Shown here: in pieces, positions 23,343 through 34,577 of the stretch
Numbering within the stretch: the first letter of the stretch is position 1
Layout of the letters: each line of letters starts with the position of its first letter
Source of the DNA: Cryptomeria japonica
Lineage: Eukaryota; Streptophyta; Pinopsida; Cupressales; Cupressaceae
DNA length: 64,000 bases
Direction of reading: 5' to 3'
Assembly: GCF_030272615.1 (NCBI RefSeq)
Contig: NC_081411.1
Location: forward strand, 38,572,640-38,636,639
Program-made: the position numbers and the translations under genes
The notes under the pieces: model-generated
The model's database searches: none
The model's input: only the letters and a program-made list of their open reading frames with translations
What the model was told of the DNA's origin: nothing

Positions 23343-24401
23343 AAACATTATTCTGAACTGTTTATGGCAACAACTTTCCATCTATTTATCATTTTTTGTA
23401 TTGTAACAAAAAATTCCCCCTTACATTCAAAATTGAAAATCACCAACCAATGTTTACTTCACTTTCTGAACAATAACAATTGCTATTGTGCATTAGGGGG
23501 AAAGAGGGATCAAGATCCCAATGAAATCTCCAATGGGTGGAATCTGACATGTAGGTGGCTGCAATTAGAGTTTAGCACTAGATTACAACACAAAGAACAA
23601 GATGTAGATAAGGCATTATAACATTATAATAAGGCCCTCATTATTGATCTTGTGGCACATTAGGGATTGCCACTATAATATTTTAGTAACTAATAGTTGA
23701 TATCTAGCCTAGCCCAGGCTACCCTAGTTGGCACATTATTGATTGTTGCATTAGTGATTGTCACTATAGTACTTTAGTAACTAATAGTTGATATACAACC
23801 TAGGCTACCCTGATTGGAACAAATTTTTAATGTTTCTAGCTGCTATAGTTCTAGCGATTGTAAATGTATGTACTTGTAATTTTTCAAAGTAAAGTCAAGA
23901 TCATTTATTACATGAAATAATATATTAAAAGAATACATTGATGAAACTTCAACAAGAAATAAATATATAATAGACTAATGACATAAGTTCATCCTCATTC
24001 AAATGATATATGCTAGTTACATATATTAGAAAGGTCCATGTTTTATGGTAATCATTAAATGTTCCTTCCATTCCATTAGCAAATTGATAGATATAAAAAT
24101 TAGGTTTAAGTTTGAGTTATAATAATATTATAATCTAATAATTATATCATATCTATAGAAAAATAATATATAAAATACAACTTATTATAAAATAATCCAC
24201 AGTTAATATAAAACTATTACACACTATATTCGCCCCAATACAAAAGTATTCTGGATACCTAGGGCAGCTGTATTCAGAAGCCTCATTCTTAATAAGGATA
24301 TTAAAATATAGTGATGTGTATTTTATGTAGTTATTACAAAACCATCCCTCAATATTTCTAGTTTCATCTGAATCTTTGGAAATGGATACAGTGAAAAAAT
24401 A
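23343..24401. other. Intergenic 3' flank of the TNL gene
   Basis: AT-rich sequence without a recognised gene. It holds the tandem duplication at 23655-23820 and the presumed TNL 3' UTR at its right end. Confidence 0.5.
23655..23820. repeat. Imperfect tandem duplication, period 91 bp
   Basis: GATTGCCACTATAATATTTTAG... (23665) recurs as GATTGTCACTATAGTACTTTAG... (23756). Both copies continue through TAACTAATAGTTGATAT and a CCTAGGCTACCCT-like end. Confidence 0.75.
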
Positions 24402-27400
24402 TTAGGAATCATACAACTGGCCAATAATTCTTTTTAATATACACAGGGCATTCCCTTCCTCACTATTTTTCACCACTATTATACACCCCTTCTTTATTTC
24501 AGCTCCTAATGACACACTCGGAATCCAATCCAACTTTGCAGTAACTACGAATGTAACCATCCATTCTCCTCCTGCCATGTAACTTTCAATTGAATCAGAC
24601 CCACCAAGAGGAATGTGTGTAATTTCCCCATAATTTATCTGAACCACAGTACATAGAATGATTGTACTCAAGTGTTCAACTGTTTCCAGTGGTACTTCAG
24701 GCATGGCATTTTCTGCGATATGAATTTGACCAATGTCACTAATCAGGTCAGAAAACAAATTTGCAGTTAAAATTAATGAGGCTTCCTTTGCTGTTCTACC
24801 AATTACAGTCGTAAGTTCTGATGGCAGTCTCTGAATTCACAAAAAACAGATGCAACTCAGTCCTTTGACAGAAGTTCGTAGCAGAACGAAAGCGGAAAAA
24901 AGGAAGTGATGATACGCTTTAAAATATCACGTAGAGTCAATTTTGGAGAGGAAATCAATTAAACTCAAGGTGAGTAATGTAGGAACCAACACTTCAGTCA
25001 AAATGACAAATATAACTCTCTCTGAATAGATGAGTATTTCTTACCTGCAAGTTACAAATGCAATTGGATATACCTCCATTACCTAGTGCTGATAGGTGTA
25101 GATACTTCAGTCCTTTCAGCTCTTCAATACCAGTTATACACTGTAGCTTCTCACATCCATCAACGATAATCCTCTGTAGCAAACTAAGACGTGCAAGACC
25201 TGGCAACTGGATTACCTTAGCACATTTATGAATCCTCAAGAATACAAGGTTTTCCAGATCAGCTATCCCTGACACCTCTCTTAATTCTAAACAAGAATTC
25301 AACTCAAGAGAATTCAGTGTTCTTAGCATTGATAAATCAACTAGGAATAAATTTTGCATAGATTGAATACGAAGAGATTCAAGGCTCGGACAATGATCTC
25401 CACTAATTGAAACCTTCCATATATCCCTTTCATCTCTAATTTCAATGTTCTCTAGGTTGCTCATGGAAGACTTTACAGTTGAAGCACCACAATTGTTCAA
25501 GGCCACATCCCCTGATATTGGCAAATGTGTTAAAACCAAACTTCTAAGATGTCTGAGTTTTCTAAGAGAGTTTAACAAAGACCTCGCTTCTATTACATCA
25601 TCACCAGGTCTTCCTCTTATGGCTAGTTTTTCCAAATTAATTAAGAGTTTTAATGAGTTTGCATATTCAACCAATGATGTTCTATAAAGCAACAACTCCT
25701 TCAACTGGTAGAGCACCTGAAACTTGCAACCAATACATACCAAATGGTTATTTTTCAATCATGAAAAATTGTGACAAAAATGTCTCCAAAATACACAATG
25801 TACTATATATGAAGATCCGATTTCCATAAAGAACAACATTTACCTCTCTGTCGTTTCGCCACAAGCTTCTGAGATGCCCATCAACAATTATCAAACCCTG
25901 CAAATTCTGGAAAGGTATCCATGAAGGAATGCTTGTGTGTACACTCCAAGTAAGGTCAAGATGAAGCCATAGCAAAGAAACTGATTCCTCGGCACAATCA
26001 TCCAACTTCCCAAAAAAGCATGTAATTTGGGCACCAAAGGACCAGTCAAAAATTGAGAGAAGACATCTGCCATTGACTTCAGTGAGAATGCTTTTAAAAT
26101 GCATCAATTCCTGTATTCAGAGATCAAGGTTATAACATTTTGCATGTACAAAAATAGATCAAATAAGAGAAAACTGAGAAACATTTTAGCTTATTGATGC
26201 CACAGATCGCGACGAAGAAACACACCAAACGTTTAAGATGTTTGGGGTGCCACAGGCGAAGAGCGCCCAGTTCATCTGCCAATTCTCTCCCCAAATCACG
26301 AAGATGGTCATGCATTCTGAAACAAAGCTTGTTATCATCAAATTCCTTCGAATAACACCAGACAATTTCAATGAGACATTTATCCTTTAGGGTTTGAATT
26401 GCAAACTCAGCACTCCATCCAGATCCTTCCCATATTCTTCTGGCCATACATAATGGTTTACCAATGAAGAAACAAGCAATATCCTTAAAGATTTGCTTTT
26501 GTTCACTGTTCAATGAATCAAAACTTATTTTCACCCTCCGCTTGATGTCCTCAGGCAATGTTTTAAGAACTTCTTTCAAAACTGATCGCCAATAATGGCG
26601 GTCAGTCCTACCATAAACATGAGCGCCTATGACTTGGAGAGACAGAGGTAAACCTCCACATACTTTTACAAACTTTTCAACCAGATCCTTGTAAGCACTA
26701 TCAGCATATGGTTGGTGGAATGCATTCCAACAGAAGAGCTCTCTGCTGTGCTCAAGATTCATTTCTTTCACCTTATAGCGAAGAGTAATTCTGCTGCTTA
26801 TTAGCACGCTCTCATCACGTGTTGTGACGATCACCAAACTAGCAGAATTCAGGGCATTTCTAACTAAAAGCGCATCTAGTTGGTCCTTCTTATCAACATC
26901 ATCTAGAACAATAAGCAAGCGCGAGATTCTAACCCTTCGCAGCTGAGATTTGAGATAGCTCTTTCCTTCTTCTATGCTATGAAATTTTGGGGAATCTTGG
27001 AGGCAGAGCAGGTCTTTGAGTAGCTTGGATTGAAGAGAAGACAATTCATTTTTGTCAGATGCTTCTCTCACGTCAAACAGAAAACATGACCCATCATATT
27101 CGCAAAGCTTCCGGTTGAATACTTCTTTAGCCAATGTTGTCTTTCCAGATCCACCCATTCCGAAGATACCGATTATCTTCACTGCGTCCTCCCTCTGCTG
27201 CGTGCAACACCTTTCAAAGTCTTCCACAAGTTCATCAAGTCCTACTGGATTATCTGCAACATCCAAGGGTTTTGTCTTTTCTATCTCTTTATGCACAGCA
27301 CGCACAACATTTTCGAACAGCTTACTCTGATCACTGTAAATTAAAAAACGAATGAAAGAAAGAAGTTTTAATAAAAGTATGTTCTGAAGTATTGAAGACA

Positions 27401-28012
27401 ATCTATTTCTTCGGATAAAAATTAGAATCATGAATTAAGGTCAATGAAAAGCATATAGAAGAAGTCTTACTTATTATGCTTACTGAATTCGTAGCCGTAC
27501 ATGAATGAAACAGTGTTGAGAGCTTCTTCCCATTCCGTAAGCTTGTTCAAGTACCTCCCTTTCTGCTTATATTGAGCAAATGCATCAGAGTACACTCCCT
27601 TTTGTATGTGACGGAGATCAGAGGGTGTAACATCATAAAAGACAGGAATAATCTTAGCCTTAGTATGTAACATGAGAACCAGCTCAGCTAAACACCAAGG
27701 AGACTCTGCATATCCTTTTGAAAATATAGCAATTTGAACTGAAGCAGAATTGATGGCGTTCTTTATGGCAGAAGGAAAGGAATCTCCCAGTTCCATCTCA
27801 TAAGAATCAAGAAATGTTTTGTATCCCAACTCCTGGAGACAATAGTACAGTTCAAAAGCTAGAGTCCCTTTTACATCGGGTCCGCGGTGACTAATAAATA
27901 CATCAAACAGTTTTGCAGGTGCGCAGGATTTTATCCTTTGGAATCGAGGTCCAATTCCACTGAAAGGATCGTATTCCACATTCTCTTCTTGAGATGATGA
28001 GCATGATGCCAT
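24402..28012 (-). CDS. TIR-NBS-LRR (TNL) immune receptor, five exons
   Basis: Intracellular pathogen sensor; the TIR domain acts as an NADase on activation. Exons 27471-28012, 26226-27333, 25844-26110, 25045-25716 and 24402-24830 join at GT-AG introns of 137, 115, 127 and 214 bp with the frame kept, giving 1005 residues. TIR at 34-165: FDVFISHRGPDVK, catalytic Glu110 in WCLAEL. NB-ARC: P-loop GMGGSGKTT (239-247), kinase-2 LLIVLDDVD (320-328, final Asp as in TIR types), RNBS-B VIVTTRD, GLPL (408-411), RNBS-D FKDIACFFIG (462-471), MHD (521-523). Leucine-rich repeats fill exons 3-4 (about 570-860). Exon 5 adds a 142-residue non-LRR tail of unknown function. No break was seen, so the gene is probably functional. 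A TATA-like box lies at 28107-28114. Exon boundaries are inferred from sequence; transcripts would confirm them. Confidence 0.9.
27140..27161 (-). promoter_or_regulatory. Possible miR482/2118-type target site in the P-loop codons
   Basis: The codons for GMGGSGK (minus strand GGAATGGGTGG...GGAAAGA) lie where miR482/2118 family microRNAs pair with NBS-LRR transcripts in conifers and angiosperms. I count four to five mismatches, some near the usual cleavage position, so regulation is possible but not shown. Confidence 0.25.
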
Positions 28013-28106
28013 GATTGGTTGTAAACAGTTTATAATTTGAGTCCCAACAGGCTAATACTATAAGATAACCAGAGGCCACAAGATCGACAACACTCCAAAC
28101 ACCATA

Positions 28107-28114
28107 GTTATAAA
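28107..28114 (-). promoter_or_regulatory. TATA-like box of the TNL gene
   Basis: The minus strand reads CTTTATAAC about 100 bases before the TNL start codon, which would give a 5' UTR of roughly 65-70 bases. No other core promoter signs. Confidence 0.3.
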
Positions 28115-28204
28115 GCCGAACCAAGAGAAAACAAAGAGATCGCTCTCTGAAGTAGAAAGGGTGAACAGCATATGGCCGCATACATATAGAAACTAAACAT
28201 TGCT

Positions 28205-28345
28205 AATGCTACTCCAGAGTCCATATAATTAAGAGGAAAAACCCTAGCAGTACAGGACGTAAGGGGATTCGATCCCAGTTTGTAGACTAAGGACGGTCTT
28301 ATAATTCATCATTCGCACTAGGAGACAAGCACAAACATTTAATCG
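28205..28345 (-). repeat. Possible tRNA-derived SINE head upstream of the TNL
   Basis: The minus strand has a good Pol III B-box-like motif (GGGATCGAATCCC, around 28262-28275) and, about 40 bases before it, an A-box-like CCTAGTGCGAATGATG (28307-28322). The T-arm is imperfect and no anticodon arm is convincing, so this is not called a tRNA. Boundaries and tail are uncertain. Confidence 0.3.
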
Positions 28346-28349
28346 GTTC

Positions 28350-30860
28350 TTGTACTTACCCATTATCTATGCGCCCCACTTCATTTTTCAAAGAATTAGT
28401 GGCTGAGAAACATATGCCCCTCTTTCAAGAACGTAATTTTTTCTTATCTTGTTCTACCTCCCCGATTTCATTTTAGACGTCATGAACAACAGAATTCTTC
28501 TCTGTAATTTCTCTACGTTAAACTTTATAATTTCAATAAAAACATATCATCAAATTTCATGATAATTAAATAGTAATTATCAATAAAACATATGATAATA
28601 ACTATGCTCATACATATAAAAATGTAAATCAAAATTGAAATCTGAAAACAATCAATAAAATATTCTATACACTAATTTAATCAAAAGGTTTAGGACAAAG
28701 GAGCAACCTATAGTCGATTCTTCCGAGAAAAGAACATGAATATTTAATCTATTCCTGTAGATAAACATAGTTTTTGGGACCTACTTGTTGGCTAAGAAAC
28801 ATATGAAGTATTTATAGGACAAATAAAAGGAAATTTGTCAAGGAAAATATATAGAGAGTGTGTCTTTCTTAATAAATAGATTGGTGCACAATGAGTGAAT
28901 AAAACCTATAGGGATGGGAGTGGCGGGCTTGGTCGATAGTAATTTTGTTTTTTTGATGATCTACGATATCCTATGTCAATAGTATTGTGTAATTGTGGTG
29001 GCTTGATTAGCAATAATTTGCTTGTATGTTACATACATTGGATCGGATGTAGGCCAGGGACACTAAAGTGGGTTAGATTCATGTAGATTCATTTCATGAA
29101 GGAATAGTTATTATTAAGAAAGTGGTCAAATGGTTTACATGTGGTGATCCTAATTGTTTGGTGAATATATTTGATAACCGAGAAGCAACGAGGGAAGAGT
29201 GTTAAATTCTACTAGATGACCACCTGACTAAATAAGTAGGGTGCAAATTTGGCAGCCAAGTTTGATCCTTATTCATTAAAGATTGTAGTGTATAAGGTGG
29301 GCCATCTAATTTATAGAGTTCTTAATTGACTTGGAGGTATATGTTTCTATGAGAAGTGTACGGTTTATCAGGGCAACATGACAATGCTCTCCTAGTTGTG
29401 TATTGATGGTAAGCTCGTTGAGATTATTATACCGAGAACTGAAAATAACTAATGTCAATAAAAAGTCCATTTGGTTTTATTTTGACGTCCTATTTGACAG
29501 TATGTCCGTGCTAGTCGTAGTGGAAAAGTGGTAATTGCTAGCCGTGAGATGTTATGGAAGAGGAAGAGTCAAGTATCTTGCAATGTTCTCTATATACATA
29601 ATGGATCGAATCTCCACTAGGATGTGTTATTCAACCTGCAGGTTGCAGAGTAGAAACCAGTAAAGGTAGGAGAGTGCCACAGATGAGGTATCCTATCTGG
29701 CGAAATAAAATTAACCATGATTTCATGTGGCATTTTATCTGTGTAAATGCGGTCATTGAGTTTTGTATTGGCCCTCATGAAGGCTTACAAAAGGTCAGCC
29801 TCGACCTGCTTAGAGTAAGAGGAGCACCGTATCAGAGATCCGATTACCTTGTCTAGAAACCGATTGACAGTAGCTAAGGACCTGAGAAGCTTGCCCTCAG
29901 GTCTCAGCTTGAAAAATCCCATTAGCTTTCACATTACTGGGGAATCAAAACCCTCCAGTCAAGAAGAGCAAATATAATAGTAAGAGTATCTACACACATT
30001 CAAAATTAATACATGAATGGTTTCCCACCATTTTTCTAATTCAAGTTTTGGATGCTCAATTCTATTTTCCAAGATAAAGGTGACTTGGCCTAAGGTTTTA
30101 TTTGGTTGTGTCTGATGACCCAATTACGATAGAAAATAATCTTTTACTCTCTACCTGTGGGAAGAGTGGATAGGTTTTATCAACATGGCATGAAGAAATT
30201 CTTCTGTGCATGGCTTGGCTTCGCATTCATGTTTAATGGTATAGATTAAAAATCGACGATAACATTAGGTGGAGTAGATCCAGTGCTTAAGCGGAGAGAT
30301 ATATTTGTGGTTAGAGGTTCAGGTGATTTCTTAATGTCGAGAGATAAAAGTTTTGGAAGATCCACAAGTAATGATAAATTTTATTTTTTTATAAATTTTT
30401 CTGAAGTTTACATCCAAATATAGGGTATTGGTTAGTTTGTTTTCTTCTAGGTCAAATATTGAAACAAGTTTGATGCATTAAAGGAGTTGCTTAAGAGATA
30501 TTTCGGAGAAATAGAGAAGATATAGTTTTATTGTATCGGATGTATTTTTTTTTATTTTTTTTTGTTGAACTTGACATCCTATTGGATTATGAGTTTAAAA
30601 AATGTGCTTAAAAGTCTTGTTTGTATTGATTGGGTCTTTGAAAAATAAGTGTTATCTCGTATAAGTAGAACTAAGAAGATCAATTGGAGGATGGAGGAAA
30701 TGGAGTTAGGAGGATACCTATCATCTTGAGCTATCTTCTTGCTAAGGGATGATTCATTGCATGACAAGTAACAATCATTTTATTGTTTTAATCCTTTCGT
30801 GCAAAAAAGGAGGGGATTGTAGTTGTTTTGGTTTGTTTCGATATATAGAGTACTTATTTT
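28350..30860. other. Unassigned region with a weak Ty3 integrase-tail remnant
   Basis: No confident gene. Around 29230-29330 (+) a short stretch reads like the KVGHLIYRV block at the C-terminal end of Ty3 integrases. A GC-richer segment at 29490-29950 has no recognisable product. Probably old transposon debris. Confidence 0.35.
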
Positions 30861-30863
30861 AGT

Positions 30864-31215
30864 TTGCAGATAATTGAGTTTAGCTTGATCTGTAGACATG
30901 ATGAGTGGTACCTATGGATCATTGAGTTTATTTTGGTTCATAGTTTTGAAGATGTCTTACTATGGATAATAGAGCTTGTCTCAATTCATAGTAGGAGTGG
31001 TATGCTTGTGGATAATGGAGTATGTCTTGATTCACAAGTGTTGATGGATGATTCTACATTTTCCTATACCAAGAAGTTTGGGTTGGTGTTGATGAAGAGT
31101 TGGAGATCCAACTTATTTTACTAGACAAAGAAGTTTGGGTTGATGTTGATGAAGAAGTAGAGAGTAGAGATTCAAGACATTTGCCTAGACTAGGAAGTTT
31201 AGGCCAATGTTGATG
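30864..31215 (+). repeat. Degenerate short tandem repeats
   Basis: Two runs of diverged repeats: first about four copies of a roughly 50-base unit around GGATAATNGAGTTTGTCTTGATTCATAG, then three copies of a roughly 60-base unit around AAGAAGTTTGGGTTGATGTTGATGAAGA. An 86-codon frame across the first run (30864-31124) merely reflects the repeats. Confidence 0.55.
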
Positions 31216-31258
31216 CAGTTGTGTTCCTAGTTTTCTTTTTTTCTAATGTAGACCTTAT

Positions 31259-31276
31259 GGGGGGGGCGGGGGGGGG
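31259..31276 (+). other. G-rich tract (G8-C-G9)
   Basis: An 18-base tract of eight G, one C and nine G, following GACCTTAT. It could be a polypurine tract of a lost LTR element or a G-quadruplex former; no LTR pair is visible around it. Confidence 0.5.
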
Positions 31277-32159
31277 TTCTTAGGAAATAAGGTTTATACT
31301 TAATAAATTAGTTTATTGTTGGGTTAGTTGGGAATTTCATGTCTACAGATAACTTAGTTTTTAACGAAAAAGTAAGGCCTTATAAAGCCATTTGAAAAGC
31401 AATGTAATGATGATATTTTGGGAATATCAATATATTATTTGATGTTGATTTAGTTGTAGCCGTGATTGATTTGTTTGTTCCATCATATTCTAATATTATG
31501 GAAGAATGTATTCCAAATCAACTACAAATTAAATATAATTACTTACATTTTCCATTTAAAATCCCCACACAATAGTATTGTAATTTTGAAGGATTTATGG
31601 ATAAAGGCAGGAATATGGAAAACCAATGAGTATTGGGAAGATAGATTCCTCTGATCTTCCAAAATTTCAAGTCCTTTACAAGCTTGTTAATTAAAGTGTC
31701 AATGACAACAATTCCCTCCATTTCTGTAGTGCAAAATCTAGGAAAGACAAATCAAATTCACATCATGCACTATAGATATGTCACTATGACTTCCACCCAT
31801 ACATTTTGCACCCAGCTACAACAAAGAGACACAAAGGATATACAAAAATAGATACATCAAATAAATCATTTTAACACACAAAAATATCTTTATTGATTCC
31901 TTGGGATTACATCTTGTCTCAATATTAGGGTCTTTCTTAAATCAATCATCTACTCCTCAACACATTAAAAAAAACCTTGCTTATTTGTAGACTAAATTTC
32001 AAACAACAATAACATTCTTTCATAGAGGTCATAGCCGCTTACAGTATGTTTTAGCATGTAGCTAAAAATAAGAGAGAAAAGACTCTCTTAACATACAATA
32101 CCATACATTATTCACATATGCACTTTTAACTAGCAAATATAAAATTAAACTAATGAAAA
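31277..32159. other. Intergenic DNA, nothing recognised
   Basis: AT-rich, with short frames only. No repeat pair or coding motif seen. Confidence 0.4.
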
Positions 32160-33110
32160 TATCTCTCAACTAATTGTTAAATTATTACATGATAATGAAC
32201 ATGAAAAGGGATTCACATGGTAGTAAAGTGAATGGTAGCATGGAGGTAACATTGAGTTGACTAAAAATGAGATTTGAGCATCACCTACCAACATCTCATC
32301 ATTGATGCTAAGACTTACAATTTGATCTTGAAGCTTTGAAAAATGGATCGTTATAACTTGATGTGACCTTGTTATACAAAATAACTCAATGTGGCAAAAT
32401 CCAAACGTTTGCAACTCATTATGCAACATGGCTTTCCCTTCATTTCTCTAACATAGAGAATACTTATGACACTTCAATGCGTCAATCATAGAAAATAGTC
32501 ATCAACCACTTGACTCAAGCAACCAAATTTTGTTTTACCACTAACTCATTTAACATGCAAACACTTAGGCTTATACAACCTTTCAAACACATTTGTTGCA
32601 TTTATCCAACTAGATCCAACAATCCATCCATAATCAATCTACATATAACTTTTTGTATATGTTTCACTTGACTCTCTATTCCAACATGATTTTTCATAAT
32701 GATTCTTAAACCCACAAATTGAATAAGGATGAAAATCCCTACACTACTTTGCTTTTGCTTCATGTTCTTCATTGTGACAATGCGAACATTGCATTGATTG
32801 AGCCAATTTACATGAACCTATAACACTGATTTCAAAAGCTCATTTTCCTTCATGCTGCACAATTTGTTCTTTCAATTTTACAATTTTCACCTTTTTGAAA
32901 ACTATTTTTCTTTTGAGGAACTATCATTTTCACATGAACCTTGATAGACATTCTTTCTCAACTTCTTTATAGTTTCTATCAAATCTGAATTAGACTTTTT
33001 CGAACTCGTCAATTCATCTTTCAAACAATCTTTCTTAGATATTAAACTTACAGTTTCTTTGTTCACTTTTTTTTTTTCCAATTTTTCCTATCGAAATAAA
33101 TAATATCTTC
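32160..33110 (-). mobile_element. Weak gag-like remnant of a Ty1/copia element
   Basis: The minus strand near 32166-32429 carries LVNSMLPPCYHSLYY, like the end of the copia gag domain. Upstream on that strand (32780-33060) lies a Lys/Glu-rich coiled-coil stretch and a CSHCHNEEHE cluster. Very decayed; this is a guess from weak motifs. Confidence 0.3.
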
Positions 33111-34338
33111 ACACAAATAGATTATCCGATGCTGGTGCTGTGCTTCGTTTGGCTATCAAATCTTAAAATCGTCAATTGAAAATTATGTTCCTTCCTTGTT
33201 GACTACCTTTCCAAATCTCTCCAAGCCGGTGACTGCTATGCAGTAGCAATATTATATAAGAAAATAAAAACCCAATACTCTTTTTACCTCACCAATACTC
33301 TGCTTTGACCCGACGGGTTTCTTCACATATATGTCTTCTTCAATGCCTTAAAACTTCTTGGATTTACCCGAGACTCGAGTTGCTCAAGAGCGAGACTTGA
33401 GTATCACCTACCGACACCATGAACTTGTCTTGTGATATATTGATGGACTTCAAATTTTTATCATACAGACACCTGATGTGGCTCATAATAATTAATCTAC
33501 TCATAATAAACAAAGATTTTATGGTTAAAATGATTGAAATGGTTATGGAATTTACTGCCTATGTTTTGTTTGCTTCAACTGATCACACTTCTTAATCTGT
33601 TAATCAGAAGAAATATAAATTGAAAAGAAAATGAAATTAATATAAAACATATTTAGCAGACCTTCCTCTCTCAACAATATTGTACATGGTCGGCAAAATA
33701 CCATCGATCCGGTACTGGTCCAATATCAACCTCTGATTTAACCACTAGAAACACATGTAACTGTAATTAATGGCACTGTCTCAATATATCCATCTAATTT
33801 GATAATAAGTGCTAAACAAATTTATAGAAATAAAATTCATTGATAAGGGTCCTTCAAAGTACGATCGTACAAAGAAAGGGAAAATATTTCTTCTTAAATA
33901 TAACAACAGCACATAATATGATACAAGTGGTGATCTGCAAAAATTGCACAAATCAATGGAAAATTTGGATTTTGGTGGAAATTTATATCGGTATTTTCTT
34001 ATTTTATTTAACTATTACTTAAATCGGGCTGCCCTTAAATATCAGGCATGCTTGCAGTATTTAACCACAAATATACATAATAGATTTACTCTTCAATGCA
34101 AATAAGATGAACGCCTGAGACTGAAATCATAGTAAATCCACAGAAAAATGATTAGAGAGGCCTCCAGACAAAATACATGATATTTTCCTAAAGAAATATA
34201 ATACCTTCCTTTAACACGTTATGATCCACCCTGAGAAGTATAACTTTAACGTTACGATTAGTGTTTTAAAAGAAAAGGCAACATTTTATTGACATGTTCT
34301 ACAAAATCTCTTCCATCATCTATATAATATCTTATTTC
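33111..34338. other. Intergenic DNA, nothing recognised
   Basis: No gene, LTR pair or RNA could be supported. Confidence 0.4.
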
Positions 34339-34544
34339 TATTAGGAATGTGAAGTCTAATGGTCACATGATCTTCTCTTCTTTTCTGTATTTGATATTAG
34401 TTAATAGATGATTTTCTCTTTCTTGTGGATGTAGCCAATTATGATGAACCACATAATTCATTGTGTTCTATATTATTTGTGTCTATTTTAATTTACTTGC
34501 TTTATGTTATTTAATATGTTTTCTCTACTTGTCTAAAATTAATA
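34339..34544 (+). repeat. 5' LTR of the coiled-coil element
   Basis: 206 bp, partner of 36636-36899; shares GGAATGTGAAGTCTAA, TGTATTTGATATT and the AAAATTAA end. Confidence 0.7.
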
Positions 34545-34546
34545 AT

Positions 34547-34558
34547 TGGTATCAGAGC
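34547..34558 (+). other. tRNA-Met primer site of the coiled-coil element
   Basis: TGGTATCAGAGC, an exact match to the common initiator tRNA-Met primer site, two bases after the LTR. Confidence 0.8.
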
Positions 34559-34577
34559 TCGGTTAGATTGAGCAGAG

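Noticed and set aside
28262-28345. tRNA gene
   Set aside because: A B-box-like T-arm is present, but the acceptor and anticodon stems do not form; at best a SINE head.
30864-31124. 86-codon plus-strand frame
   Set aside because: Its sequence is produced by tandem repeats of about 50 bases and shows no coding signature.
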